From NCBI RefSeq assembly GCF_046098205.1, contig NZ_JBJURJ010000003.1, forward strand, positions 310,001 to 374,000: DNA of 64,000 nucleotides. The letters run 5' to 3'. Under the pieces are notes generated by a model. That model was not told the DNA's origin. It saw only the letters and a program-made list of their open reading frames with translations, and did no database searches. Shown piece after piece: positions 40,823 to 49,733 of this stretch (within the stretch, counting starts at the first letter, position 1; the number at the start of each line of letters is the position of its first letter). The position numbers and the translations under genes are program-made. The stretch is from Paenibacillus_AR mesotrionivorans. Its GTDB lineage: Bacteria; Bacillota; Bacilli; Paenibacillales; NBRC-103111.

Positions 40823-42541
40823 ATGAATCGCGCATTTATGGATCATGCCGTACGGCAGTGCAGAAATTTGGACGGACTGTGGGATTTCGCCACAGATCCG
40901 GAGGATATCGGGCTTTCGCAAGATTGGCAAAAGCAGTTTCCGGACGACCACGGACAGATGTATGTACCTGCCTGTTGGAACAATGAGCTGGGACTGTACG
41001 ATTACCGGGGCGCTGCCTGGTACCGCACTCAAGTGAACCTTTTGGAGGAACAAAATCTGCAGATAACCTTCCACGCTGTGCAGGGATTTGCCGAGGTATT
41101 TTGGGATGGGGAGCAGGTGGCAAGTCACTTCGGAGGGTTTACGCCCTTCTCCTTTATCGTGCCCCATGCTGTCCCCGGTGTACATGAGCTGGTAGTCCGC
41201 ACCGATAACCGGCTGGGTGAGGATACGATCCCTTATCATGTGGTGGACTGGTTCCATTACGGCGGCATTATCCGCCCAGTGGAGGTGCAGGTACTGCCTG
41301 ATGTATTTATTGAAGAGTTAAAGATGGACTATAGCCAAGGGGAAGGCGGACAGCTGGAAACCTCCTGCAGGGTAACACTGCGTTCCTTGGGGGTGACGGC
41401 GCTGGTGCCGGTGTCCTTGACTCTGGAGGAGGAGACCATCGGCAGTCAAACGGTGGAGGTGCCTGCCAACGGCTCGGTCAGTCTGAGCTTCTCCCATACG
41501 GTGAAAAACCCCCGACTGTGGGACGTGGGCAAGCCGGAGCTGTATCTGATCCGTGCCGCAACACCAGAGGATGATCTGGCAGACCGCATCGGCTTCCGGT
41601 TCATCCGGGCGGCGGAGGGCAAAATTTATTTGAACGATAAGGAAGTTAGCTTCCAGGGAGTCAACCGCCATGAGGAGCATCCCGAATGGGGCTTCGCCTT
41701 CCCTCCCAAGCTGATGATGAAGGAAATCGGCATCCTGAAGGACCTGGGCTGCAATTCCGTCCGGGGCAGCCACTATCCCCAATCTCCTTACTGGATTGAT
41801 CTCTTGGATGAAAACGGGCTGCTTTACTGGAGCGAAATTCCCATCTGGGGGGCGCTGCTGCCGGTGCCGGTGATCGGCAATCCGGTGGTGGAGGAACGGG
41901 CCAAAACCATGATCACCGAAATGATCCAACGGGATTTCCATCATCCGTGCATCCTGTTCTGGTCCGTCCACAACGAAATCGACACCCGCAGCCAGGAAGC
42001 CTATCATTTAAGCCGGTCCTTGTCCGGTCTCGTCCGGGAGCTGGACACAAGCCGTCTGGTGGCGTATGCCACGATGCATCCGCTGGATGATATTGTGATG
42101 GGCTTCTTTGATGTTATCGGCATCAATTATTATCACGGCTGGTATAACGGCAAGGTGGAGCAGTTCGAGGATATGCTGCAGGGTTTCCACAAACAAGCCG
42201 CCTCCTTGGGCTGCGCCGACAAACCGGTGCTGATGACGGAATTCGGGGGAGCGGGCATTCACGGGGATACCGGCTGGGAGCCGCGGCTGTTCAGCGAGGA
42301 TTACCAGGCGGAGATTCTGGCAACGGCCCTGCGTATTTTCCGGACAGACCCCAAAATAAGCGGCACCTTCATCTGGCAGTTCGCGGACATCCGGGGTGAC
42401 CTGCGCAGTGAACGCGGCTTCTTCCGGGACCGGGCCAGAAGCTTCAATAATAAGGGGCTTCTGAACGAATACCGCAAGCCCAAGCTGGCTTACCGAGTGG
42501 TGCGGGATATTTACCGGGCGGACCGGTATCCGCTGTCCTGA
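40823..42541 (+). CDS. GH2 beta-glucuronidase-like glycoside hydrolase
   Basis: 572 residues with GH2 sugar-binding, immunoglobulin-like and TIM-barrel domains in order. Acid/base Glu is about 385 (WSVHNEID) and the nucleophile Glu about 473 (LMTEFGG). VNRHEEHPEWG and, near the end, SFNNKGL (an N-x-K pair that contacts the glucuronate carboxylate in characterised enzymes) favour beta-glucuronidase over beta-galactosidase. No signal peptide, so cytoplasmic. AAAGGAGG precedes the ATG. Divergent AraC regulator next door. Confidence 0.88.
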   Translation: MNRAFMDHAVRQCRNLDGLWDFATDPEDIGLSQDWQKQFPDDHGQMYVPACWNNELGLYDYRGAAWYRTQVNLLEEQNLQITFHAVQGFAEVFWDGEQVASHFGGFTPFSFIVPHAVPGVHELVVRTDNRLGEDTIPYHVVDWFHYGGIIRPVEVQVLPDVFIEELKMDYSQGEGGQLETSCRVTLRSLGVTALVPVSLTLEEETIGSQTVEVPANGSVSLSFSHTVKNPRLWDVGKPELYLIRAATPEDDLADRIGFRFIRAAEGKIYLNDKEVSFQGVNRHEEHPEWGFAFPPKLMMKEIGILKDLGCNSVRGSHYPQSPYWIDLLDENGLLYWSEIPIWGALLPVPVIGNPVVEERAKTMITEMIQRDFHHPCILFWSVHNEIDTRSQEAYHLSRSLSGLVRELDTSRLVAYATMHPLDDIVMGFFDVIGINYYHGWYNGKVEQFEDMLQGFHKQAASLGCADKPVLMTEFGGAGIHGDTGWEPRLFSEDYQAEILATALRIFRTDPKISGTFIWQFADIRGDLRSERGFFRDRARSFNNKGLLNEYRKPKLAYRVVRDIYRADRYPLS

Positions 42542-42598
42542 CCGAAGGAGCGAATGTAAATCCCGGGCAAGGAAATGATACACCGCCATAAAAAGCTA

Positions 42599-42607
42599 TG
42601 CTATAAT
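42599..42607 (+). promoter_or_regulatory. Extended -10 promoter of the small coiled-coil gene
   Basis: TGC followed by TATAAT, 33 bp before the start codon; no good -35 box is seen. Confidence 0.45.
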
Positions 42608-42639
42608 CGCTTCAGAGGCTTGTACGACCATGGAGCGTG

Positions 42640-42873
42640 ATGAATGTGGAAGAACTGATGAAGCAGATCCTGCTTGAGATGCAGCAGCTTAAAGCTGAGG
42701 TGCAGGGAGTCAAATCCGAGGTGCAGGAAGTCAAATCCGAGGTGCGGATGTTAAGTGCCAAGGTGGACCGGATCGAGACGAAGCTGGATGCCACTTTTGG
42801 AAAAGTAAGATATGTGAACCGCCGGATTGCTGATGTGGAGCTGGAGTTTTACGGCCAGAAGGATCAGCAGTAA
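42640..42873 (+). CDS. Small coiled-coil protein of unknown function
   Basis: 77 residues. A continuous heptad pattern covers about residues 3-55, with imperfect 7-residue repeats of the type VKSEVQE (three in a row), then KVDRIETKLD and a short charged end. No membrane segment. The ATG at 42640 follows GGAG; a GTG one codon earlier is possible. It has its own promoter and terminator, so it is likely a real gene. It may act as an oligomerisation or adaptor peptide; nothing more can be said. Confidence 0.7.
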   Translation: MNVEELMKQILLEMQQLKAEVQGVKSEVQEVKSEVRMLSAKVDRIETKLDATFGKVRYVNRRIADVELEFYGQKDQQ

Positions 42874-42887
42874 ATTCTTATATAGAG

Positions 42888-42924
42888 TAGACCATTATCC
42901 TTTGCGGGAGATGGTCTATTTTTT
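42888..42924 (+). terminator. Intrinsic terminator of the coiled-coil gene
   Basis: TAGACCAT (42888-42895) pairs with ATGGTCTA (42911-42918), followed by a T run. Confidence 0.85.
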
Positions 42925-42968
42925 GTTATGGCTGTAACTTCCCGTATTTGGATGAAGGACTCTTTTTG

Positions 42969-42995
42969 TTGATTACCGCTCCACTGTGGTATAAT
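42969..42995 (+). promoter_or_regulatory. Promoter of the queuosine operon
   Basis: TATAAT at 42990-42995 with an upstream TGG (extended -10) and TTGATT at 42969-42974, spacing 15 bp. The leader that follows contains the preQ1 riboswitch. Confidence 0.6.
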
Positions 42996-43084
42996 GAAAT
43001 ATCTGGCCCGTCTATACTTGAACGGCCGGGTTACAATTGAATAGCAAATCTGCACCGCTAAGTATGCGTATAGCGCTTAAGCTG

Positions 43085-43125
43085 CAGGAGAGGTTCGCGA
43101 ACTCCCTCTAAAAAAAACTACAGAC
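43085..43125 (+). ncRNA. PreQ1 class I riboswitch
   Basis: The aptamer shows the class I form: AGAGGTTC, a short loop, then CCCTCT pairing back to AGAGG, followed by an A-rich tail AAAAAAAACTA that makes the H-type pseudoknot. It lies about 105 bp before queC. A terminator hairpin follows directly, so preQ1 binding should switch off transcription of queCDEF. Match is to the known consensus; no structure search was run. Confidence 0.88.
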
Positions 43126-43126
43126 A

Positions 43127-43171
43127 CCTTCGGGCCGGCTTTTTCGCCGCGTACCCTGAGGCTTGTTTTTT
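43127..43171 (+). terminator. Riboswitch expression platform: intrinsic terminator
   Basis: CCTTCGGG pairs with CCCTGAGG outside an inner CGGC-TTTTTC-GCCG stem-loop, and a T-rich tract (43164-43171) follows. The hairpin begins right after the aptamer tail. Confidence 0.7.
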
Positions 43172-43228
43172 GCGGATATCCGGTCCTCTCGTTTTTCCAA
43201 CATTATTTGGAGAAGGAGAGATTTTTTT

Positions 43229-43891
43229 ATGCTTAAAAATGAAAAGGCCTTTGTTGTTTTCAGCGGCGGTCAGGACAGCACCACCTGCTTGTTCTGGGCC
43301 AAGTCCATGTTTGCCGAGGTGGAGGCCGTCACCTTCGATTATGGCCAGCGCCATAAGGCGGAGATCCAGTGCGCTACAGAGATTGCCAAGGAGCTGGGCA
43401 TCCGCCAGACCATCCTGGATATGTCTCTGCTGAACCAGCTGGCTCCCAATGCGCTGACCCGCCAGGATATCGACATTGACCAGAAGGAAGGCGAGCTGCC
43501 TACCACCTTCGTGGATGGACGAAACCTGCTGTTCCTCAGCTTCGCCGCCATCGCTGCCAAACAGGCCGGCGCCCGGCATCTGGTCACCGGCGTATGCGAA
43601 ACGGACTTCAGCGGATATCCCGATTGCCGGGATTCCTTCATTAAGTCACTGAATGTGACCTTGAATCTGTCCATGGACTACCCCTTCGTGATCCATACGC
43701 CCCTGATGTGGCTGGACAAGGCCGAAACCTGGCGTCTTGCAGATGAACTGGGAGCCTTCCAATTTGTCCGCGAAAAAACACTCACCTGCTACAACGGCAT
43801 CCCCGGGGACGGCTGCGGGGAATGTCCCGCCTGCAAGCTGCGCCGCGCGGGGCTGGAGAAGTATCTGCAGGAAAAAGGAGGCACACAATGA
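43229..43891 (+). CDS. queC: 7-cyano-7-deazaguanine synthase QueC
   Basis: 220 residues. N-terminal PP-loop FSGGQDSTT binds ATP, and the C-terminal zinc-binding Cys set GCGECPACKLR is intact. The enzyme converts 7-carboxy-7-deazaguanine to preQ0 using ATP and ammonia. The start at 43229 is preferred over the longer frame because AGAAGGAGAG lies upstream and the protein begins normally there. Stop overlaps the queD start by 4 bp. Controlled by the upstream preQ1 riboswitch. Confidence 0.95.
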   Translation: MLKNEKAFVVFSGGQDSTTCLFWAKSMFAEVEAVTFDYGQRHKAEIQCATEIAKELGIRQTILDMSLLNQLAPNALTRQDIDIDQKEGELPTTFVDGRNLLFLSFAAIAAKQAGARHLVTGVCETDFSGYPDCRDSFIKSLNVTLNLSMDYPFVIHTPLMWLDKAETWRLADELGAFQFVREKTLTCYNGIPGDGCGECPACKLRRAGLEKYLQEKGGTQ

Positions 43892-44397
43892 CCCACAACA
43901 ATCATACCTGCGGTCCGGGAGCCTTTGCCATTCCGGAGCGTGTCCAACGCCTGGGCGAGGATATCCGCCGGGACCAGCTGCAATATCACCAGCGCCGGGT
44001 CATGGTGGTGAAGGAGTTCACCTTTGATGCCGCCCATCACCTTCACGCTTACGAGGGCAAGTGCATGAACCTGCACGGCCATACCTACAGGGCTGTGTTC
44101 GGGATTAGCGCGATTCCCGGAGAGACGGGGCTGGCGATGGATTTTGGGGATATTAAGGATATCTGGAAAAGCTCCATCGAAGGTTGGCTGGACCACCGTT
44201 ATCTGAACGAAAGCCTGCCTCCCATGAACACCACTGCCGAAAATATGGTGGTTTGGCTGTTCAATAAGATGGAGGAGGCCCTGCACTCGGAGCCCTACCG
44301 CGGGCAAATCCGGGAGGGACGGACGGAATTCGTCCGCCTGTTCGAAACCCCTACCAGCTATGCCGAGGCCAGACGGGAGTGGATGGTGGATGAGTAG
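43888..44397 (+). CDS. queD: 6-carboxy-5,6,7,8-tetrahydropterin synthase QueD
   Basis: 169 residues. Zinc ligands are seen in FDAAHHLH and NLHGHTY, the catalytic Cys in EGKCMNLHG, and the later Asp-His in LDHRYLNE. It makes 6-carboxytetrahydropterin from dihydroneopterin triphosphate. About 38 extra residues precede the usual start of the fold (MVVKEFTFDAAHH), so translation could also begin later, but GGAGG and the ATGA overlap with queC support 43888. Confidence 0.93.
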   Translation: MTHNNHTCGPGAFAIPERVQRLGEDIRRDQLQYHQRRVMVVKEFTFDAAHHLHAYEGKCMNLHGHTYRAVFGISAIPGETGLAMDFGDIKDIWKSSIEGWLDHRYLNESLPPMNTTAENMVVWLFNKMEEALHSEPYRGQIREGRTEFVRLFETPTSYAEARREWMVDE

Positions 44398-45202
44398 CAT
44401 TTACATGGAGACCACCAACACCGGAGCCACAGCCAAAGCAGCTATCCCGGTTCTGGAGATTTTCGGTCCGACGGTGCAAGGTGAGGGGATGTCCATCGGT
44501 CGGCGCACTATGTTCGTGCGGACGGCTGGCTGCGACTACCGCTGCTCCTGGTGCGACTCGGCCTTCACCTGGGACGGCAGCGCCCGGGAGGAGCTTAAGA
44601 AGCTTAGTGCGGAGAATGTCTGGACGGAGCTTACAGCCCTGGCAGAGGGCGGCTTCGACCATGTAACCCTGTCCGGGGGCAATCCCCTGCTTCTGCCGCA
44701 GTTGGGCAGTCTGGTGGAGCTTCTGCGGGCCAAGGACATCCGCATCGCGGTGGAAACACAAGGCTCCGTCTGGCAGGATTGGGTCCTGCTGACGGATGAG
44801 GTGACCCTTTCGCCCAAACCCCCCAGCTCCGGCATGAACACGGATCTGGCGCAGCTGGACAACTGGGTGTCCCGGCTTAAAGAGGGCCGTCCGCCAGTCA
44901 ACGCGGGATCAAATGCCAACCCCCCCCGCACGGGACCGGCCTACACACTGAAAATTGTGATTTTTAACCGGGAGGACTTGGACTATGCCGCCAGGCTGCA
45001 TGCCCGGTACCCGGAGGTTCCCCTGATCCTGCAAACCGGCAATCCCGAACCCGTCGGCGGCGAAACGGGAGATACCGCTCTGCGGCTTTTGGCAGCCTAT
45101 GAGAACCTGTTGGGTCTCGTCATGGAACGCAAGGAATTGAAGGACGTGCGAGTGCTTCCGCAGCTGCACGCTCTGGTTTGGGGCAACAAACGCGGGGTAT
45201 AG
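44390..45202 (+). CDS. queE: 7-carboxy-7-deazaguanine synthase QueE (radical SAM)
   Basis: 270 residues. The radical-SAM cluster is CDYRCSWCD (C-x3-C-x2-C), with GPTVQGEG just before it, VTLSGGNPLL as the SAM motif and ETQGS further on. It rearranges carboxytetrahydropterin to 7-carboxy-7-deazaguanine. The ATG at 44390 gives an 8-bp overlap with queD and lies behind GGAG-type sequence. Third gene of the operon. Confidence 0.94.
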   Translation: MSSIYMETTNTGATAKAAIPVLEIFGPTVQGEGMSIGRRTMFVRTAGCDYRCSWCDSAFTWDGSAREELKKLSAENVWTELTALAEGGFDHVTLSGGNPLLLPQLGSLVELLRAKDIRIAVETQGSVWQDWVLLTDEVTLSPKPPSSGMNTDLAQLDNWVSRLKEGRPPVNAGSNANPPRTGPAYTLKIVIFNREDLDYAARLHARYPEVPLILQTGNPEPVGGETGDTALRLLAAYENLLGLVMERKELKDVRVLPQLHALVWGNKRGV

Positions 45203-45225
45203 CTTTACACAAGGAGGATCATACA

Positions 45226-45723
45226 ATGGCAGGAAGACAATCGGATGAACTGCAGGATTTGACTCTGCTCGGCAATCAGGGGACCCGTTACCCCCAAGAC
45301 TACGATCCCTCCGTATTGGAGAGCTTCGATAATAAACATCCCAACCGGGATTACTTCGTGAAATTCAACTGTCCCGAATTCACCAGTTTGTGCCCCATCA
45401 CCGGTCAGCCGGACTTCGCCACCATCTACATCAGCTACATTCCCGATATCAAAATGGTGGAAAGCAAGTCGCTGAAGCTGTATCTGTTCAGCTTCCGCAA
45501 CCACGGGGATTTTCACGAGGACTGCATGAACATCATCATGAACGATTTGATTGCCCTTATGCAGCCGAGGTATATTGAGGTATGGGGCAAATTTACGCCG
45601 CGCGGCGGCATTTCCATCGATCCTTATTGCAACTATGGCAAACCCGGCACTCCCTTCGAGGAAATGGCCCGCCACCGGCTGATGAATCATGATCTGTACC
45701 CCGAAAAGGTGGACAACCGATAA
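45226..45723 (+). CDS. queF: NADPH-dependent 7-cyano-7-deazaguanine reductase QueF
   Basis: 165 residues, the short single-domain type. FTSLCPITGQPDFATI contains the nucleophilic Cys and the following Asp, and ESKSLKLYLFSFRNHG carries the substrate Glu and the QueF signature. It reduces preQ0 to preQ1, the riboswitch ligand. AAGGAGGA precedes the ATG. The stop codon shares one base with the next start. Confidence 0.95.
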   Translation: MAGRQSDELQDLTLLGNQGTRYPQDYDPSVLESFDNKHPNRDYFVKFNCPEFTSLCPITGQPDFATIYISYIPDIKMVESKSLKLYLFSFRNHGDFHEDCMNIIMNDLIALMQPRYIEVWGKFTPRGGISIDPYCNYGKPGTPFEEMARHRLMNHDLYPEKVDNR

Positions 45724-46973
45724 TGGAATCCAAAACACGCAGGATTGCCGGCATATCCTTATTTGTGATGGGAGCCGGCTTTGTGGCTATGCTCCCGTTT
45801 CAGGAATATGCCGCTGCCCGGCTTCTGGCAGGGGCTTTTGAGGCAGGGCTGGTGGGCGGCCTGGCCGACTGGTTTGCAGTAACAGCCCTGTTCCGACATC
45901 CGCTGGGCATCCCCATTCCGCACACGGCCTTGCTGCCCCGGAACCGGGAGAAGATGACCCAGGCACTGGTCACCATCGTGCAGAATAATCTGCTCAATAA
46001 AGAAAGCCTGGTGGACAAGCTCCGGGAGCTGGAGGTGGCGGAGCGCCTGATGGGCGCAGCCCGGAAGGGACTTTCCTCCCCCCGCTTCAAGGACACCGCC
46101 AAAGCCTGGGTGCTCTCCCTGCTGTCACGCCCTTTGGACAAGGCATGGGGCGCTGCACTGCCCCAGCTTTCCCGCTTCGTCCGGTCCCGGGATTGGGCCG
46201 ACGGACTCCTCTCGGTGGCCGGAGGCGAACCTGCCGTACGGCAGGCAACTGAGAAGCTGCTGGACCTGGCCGTGGACAAAGGAACCCACTGGGTGGTTAC
46301 CGATGACGCCCGGCGGATGATGGGGAAGCTGGCCATCACCGCCATCGGCGGCCTCAAGATGAACGGCCTGATGCAATTTGCCGTGAATGCGGCGTTGAAT
46401 TATTTTGACGAAGACCAGATCGGCAGCGCTATTCAGCTTGCTCTGGTCACCAAGCTCCGGGAGATTAGCCTGGAGGGCCATCCTACGAGGGAATCCATTC
46501 TGGCCTACCTGAAGAAGGAATGGGATGTCCATGTGCAGTCGCCGGACAACCGGGACAAGTGGAATGCCAAGCTTCAGGAGCTGCTCGGCAGCTGGGTGGA
46601 AAGCGACAAACCGCTTGCTCTTCTGGAGGAGCTGCGGGCCAAGCTGCATGATCAGGTGGAAAACGGCGGGCTGCTGGAGAAGCGGGTGTTCCCCTTTGTG
46701 GAAGACACCGCGGAGAAGCTCAGCCGCAACGATCGCCTGTTGGGCAACGTGAACAGCTTTCTGCAGGACACGACAGTCCGGTTCCTGGAAGCTAATCATT
46801 CCCGCATCGGCGGCCTGGTTCGCGAGAACATCGAGAAGATGGACAATGACACTCTGATTGCTCTCGTGGAGGACAAGGCCGGCAAGGATTTGCAGTGGAT
46901 CCGGGTAAACGGCGCCGTCTGCGGCTTTTTCCTGGGGCTGGTGTTCACCACCGTGCGGATGCTGCTGGCGTAG
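45723..46973 (+). CDS. DUF445 family membrane protein
   Basis: 416 residues. An N-terminal helix is followed by the family hallmark FEAGLVGGLADWFAVTALFRHPLGIPIPHTA (positions about 38-69), a long amphipathic, helical middle region and a C-terminal membrane helix (WIRVNGAVCGFFLGLVFTTV). The family is broadly conserved and of unclear function; the Bacillus homologue is YheB. The start codon overlaps the queF stop (TAATG), so it may be expressed with the queuosine genes although no functional link is known. Confidence 0.88.
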   Translation: MESKTRRIAGISLFVMGAGFVAMLPFQEYAAARLLAGAFEAGLVGGLADWFAVTALFRHPLGIPIPHTALLPRNREKMTQALVTIVQNNLLNKESLVDKLRELEVAERLMGAARKGLSSPRFKDTAKAWVLSLLSRPLDKAWGAALPQLSRFVRSRDWADGLLSVAGGEPAVRQATEKLLDLAVDKGTHWVVTDDARRMMGKLAITAIGGLKMNGLMQFAVNAALNYFDEDQIGSAIQLALVTKLREISLEGHPTRESILAYLKKEWDVHVQSPDNRDKWNAKLQELLGSWVESDKPLALLEELRAKLHDQVENGGLLEKRVFPFVEDTAEKLSRNDRLLGNVNSFLQDTTVRFLEANHSRIGGLVRENIEKMDNDTLIALVEDKAGKDLQWIRVNGAVCGFFLGLVFTTVRMLLA

Positions 46974-47038
46974 GGCAGGAGTTACTCTTGTTGTCCTGCT
47001 GCTCAGGAGGCTTATATGGTTGGCCTGCCAACAGCCGT

Positions 47039-47229
47039 GATAGCGGACCACAAATGTCTGCTAATCGGAGATTTTTCATATTTTGGCTTCAATAGCAGAT
47101 ATAAAATGTCTGCTATTTTTGTTTTCAGATCCCTTTTTGAACAACATCAGGCCATTAGCAGACATTTGATGTCGCTATTTCCAAAAAAATAACCACCTCA
47201 GCGTAATAGCAGACATTTTCTGCCGCTTA
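47039..47229. repeat. Four-module intergenic repeat element C (51-52-bp pitch)
   Basis: Modules at 47039-47065, 47091-47117, 47155-47179 and 47205-47229. They are built from AATAGCAGACAT or GATAGCGGACC and ATGTCTGCTATT, so each is itself nearly palindromic. The pitch is 52 bp for the first pair, 51 bp for the second, and 63 bp in the middle. The outer ends (ATAGCGG and CCGCTTA) are inverted relative to each other. It lies between convergent genes. Nearly the same module sequences recur at 61664-61853. Confidence 0.8.
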
Positions 47230-47283
47230 CATGTCCCCTCTCTCCGCCGGGCAGCTGGGTTTACTGCTCATCGCACCAACACA

Positions 47284-47331
47284 AAAAGACCATTCCATAA
47301 GTTGCCCCGAGGCAGCTCACAAAATGGTCTC
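47284..47331 (-). terminator. Intrinsic terminator of kimA
   Basis: AAAAAGACCATT pairs with AATGGTCT, with an inner GCTGCC/GGGCA stem; a T run follows on the leftward strand. Confidence 0.8.
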
Positions 47332-47348
47332 CCTTGCCATTAGATTCT

Positions 47349-49166
47349 TTACTTGTTCAAGTGGTACGGCACGGTGGAGATGGTGACATCCTTATATTTG
47401 AACAGGTAATAACGAATCAGCAGGCTGGTTTGATTATGCAGGATATTCTGCCACCAGTGTTTAGGAATAAACTGCGGGATCAAGATGGTGATGTGCCCCG
47501 TCTCCGAGTTTTTCCATTCCACCGTTTCGATGAATTTCACCAGGGGTTTTATGATGCTTCTATAGCGGGAACGCAGCACGATAAGACGCACGCCGCAATC
47601 CCATTCCTCCCACTTCTTTTCCATCTTCTCGATATCCTCATCGTCAAAGCCAATGTATACCGCTATCACATTGTCAGTCATGGACTTGGCATAGCTGATG
47701 GTATTCATGACCACCCGTGTAATGCCCGCCACCGGAATGACAATTGTGTTGCCCTTGGCTTCCGGCTTGTCGGTAGCCAGATCAATCCGCAGCTCATCCG
47801 CAACTGCCATGTAGTGGCGGTGAATCTGCTGGAACATAACGTACACCACCGGCAGGAAGATAAACACCATCCACACCTGGCTGAACTTGGTGAACAAGAA
47901 AATCAGTGTTATCGACAGTGTGGTCACCATGCCGACTCCGTTAACCAAGAACCGGATTAGCCAGCCCTGAGGCTTTAACCGGTACCATCTGCGCATCATT
48001 CCCAGCTGCGAAAGCGTAAAGGGAATGAACACCCCGATAGCGTAGAGGGGGATCAGGTTCTCCGTGTACCCGTTGGAAACAATGGCAAGAACCCCTGCCA
48101 GGAGGCCCAGCACGATAATGCCGTTGGAGAAACCCAGCCGGTCGCCGCGGATCATAAAAGCGTGAGGCATGAACTTATCCTTGGCCAGCATAAAAGCCAG
48201 CAGCGGAAACGCAGCATAAGCGGTATTGGCTGCCAGGAACAGGATCAGGGCAGTGGTGCCCTGAATGAAGAAGTAGATCGGTCCCCGTCCGAATGCCGCT
48301 TCGGCAATCTGTGAAACCACCGTGACATCCTTCATGGGAGAGATGCCGTAGAAATAAGCCAGCAAGCTGATCCCCAGGAACATGGAGCCGAGGATAATCC
48401 CCATCAGCGCCAGTGTGGACGCCGCATTCTTCTCGGAAGGAGCCTTGAAGCTGGGGATGGCATTGGATACTGCCTCTACCCCGGTAAGGGCCGAGCAGCC
48501 GGAGCTGAAGGCCTTCAGCAGCAGGAACAGGGAGATGCCGGAAACATCCAGACCAAACTCCGCAGGAGTGGCCTGCACATCCCCTGTAGCCACCCGGAAG
48601 AGGCCTACAATAATCATCAGGAAAATACCCGCAACAAACAGGTACACGGGGTAGGCTAACACCTGGGCGGACTCCGTAATGCCGCGCAGGTTCATAATCG
48701 TAAGGAATAATATCATCACCAACGCAATTTCAATCCGGTACGGATGCAGATTCGGGAACGCCGAGGTCACCGCATCGGTAGCCGCAGAGGTGCTTACCGC
48801 CACCGTCAGGATATAGTCCACCAGAAGCGATCCGCCTGCTACCAGGCCGGTCCGGACGCCCAGGTTATCCTTGGCCACAATATAAGCGCCGCCGCCGGTG
48901 GGATAAGAGAATATGGTCTGCCGGTAGGACAGCACCAGTATCGTAAGCAGAGCCAGTACCGCAATGGATATCGGGATGGAATACCATAAGGCCGCAAAGC
49001 CCAGCGTAATCAGCACGATCAGTATTTGCTCCGTACCGTACGCTACCGAAGATAAGGCATCCGAGGACAGGATAGCCAGTGCCTTCAGCTTGCTGAGCTT
49101 TTCGTCTCCCAGCTCATGGGATTTCATAGGTCTGCCGATCAAAAACCGTTTTAAGCGCAATAACAT
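47349..49166 (-). CDS. kimA: KimA-type potassium importer (APC superfamily, formerly YdaO)
   Basis: 605 residues, close to the 607 of the Bacillus protein. About 12 membrane helices in an APC fold cover residues 30-450; SSDALSSVAYGTEQILI and YPTGGGAYIVAKDNLG are strongly family-specific. A cytoplasmic domain of about 150 residues follows (GNTIVIPVAGITRVVMNTIS). KimA takes up potassium and is inhibited by c-di-AMP. The gene is preceded by a c-di-AMP riboswitch, which fits. The ATG at 49166 is chosen from homology; its ribosome site (GGCGGGG) is not strong. Confidence 0.93.
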   Translation of the reverse strand: MLLRLKRFLIGRPMKSHELGDEKLSKLKALAILSSDALSSVAYGTEQILIVLITLGFAALWYSIPISIAVLALLTILVLSYRQTIFSYPTGGGAYIVAKDNLGVRTGLVAGGSLLVDYILTVAVSTSAATDAVTSAFPNLHPYRIEIALVMILFLTIMNLRGITESAQVLAYPVYLFVAGIFLMIIVGLFRVATGDVQATPAEFGLDVSGISLFLLLKAFSSGCSALTGVEAVSNAIPSFKAPSEKNAASTLALMGIILGSMFLGISLLAYFYGISPMKDVTVVSQIAEAAFGRGPIYFFIQGTTALILFLAANTAYAAFPLLAFMLAKDKFMPHAFMIRGDRLGFSNGIIVLGLLAGVLAIVSNGYTENLIPLYAIGVFIPFTLSQLGMMRRWYRLKPQGWLIRFLVNGVGMVTTLSITLIFLFTKFSQVWMVFIFLPVVYVMFQQIHRHYMAVADELRIDLATDKPEAKGNTIVIPVAGITRVVMNTISYAKSMTDNVIAVYIGFDDEDIEKMEKKWEEWDCGVRLIVLRSRYRSIIKPLVKFIETVEWKNSETGHITILIPQFIPKHWWQNILHNQTSLLIRYYLFKYKDVTISTVPYHLNK

Positions 49167-49315
49167 CGTTTTTCCCCGCCTGTGCTGTTTAATAGGTATC
49201 AATAAGCTGTTTGTAAACGGGAAATCAGGAAGTGAACCATTCATCTTGGTTAGAATTTGTTCTACCGCCGCATCATATCCTCTTCCGCTGTCCAAAGTTC
49301 CTTCCATTTTCAGAC

Positions 49316-49352
49316 AGCAAAAAAACACCACGAAGAGCCGTTCTCCGTAGTG
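49316..49352 (-). terminator. Riboswitch-controlled terminator before kimA
   Basis: On the leftward strand CACTACGGAG pairs with CTCTTCGTGGTG, then a run of seven T follows. It lies between the aptamer and the kimA start, the expected place of the expression platform. Confidence 0.8.
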
Positions 49353-49361
49353 CCGACGCAC

Positions 49362-49560
49362 CAAGAGCCCCCTTCCCCTTATCAACGCTTGCGAGGTTAG
49401 CTGCCGGATTCGGACGGCAAGAGTCGCCCTACCCGTACGTCTGGACAAGCCCGCACAGGATTCACCCCGTTGTTCCCGTCAGGCCGTTAAGCCCTCATAA
49501 GAACAGTTGGTTCCCCCGTATCCCGCCAGCCGCGGGACTTCAGCGATACACCAGGAACAT
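49362..49560 (-). ncRNA. c-di-AMP riboswitch (ydaO-yuaA type)
   Basis: Reading leftward the conserved blocks appear in order: GGGGGAACCA (49506-49516), GGGGTGAATCC (49458-49468), GGGTAGGGCGA, and CCGAATCCGGCAGCTAACC followed by TCGCAAGCG (49387-49414). These are the known hallmarks of the ydaO class. Ligand binding should favour the terminator and lower kimA expression when potassium is high. Boundaries are approximate. Confidence 0.92.
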
Positions 49561-49589
49561 CCATTTGTGATTCCTCAGTTACAGAACGT

Positions 49590-49618
49590 ATGTTACTCGT
49601 TTCGGCCTTCCTTGTAAA
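49590..49618 (-). promoter_or_regulatory. Probable kimA promoter
   Basis: On the leftward strand TTTACA (49613-49618) and TAACAT (49590-49595) are 17 bp apart, just before the riboswitch. Confidence 0.5.
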
Positions 49619-49733
49619 GGTTCGGATTCAAAGGGAAAGGGGCCAGATTTCGCTTACCGGTGTGGTTGGAAGCGATTTCTGTCCCCTAATTCAGCCATTC
49701 TCTTCATTGTTCTGGCTGTATCTCCGTTTATCG

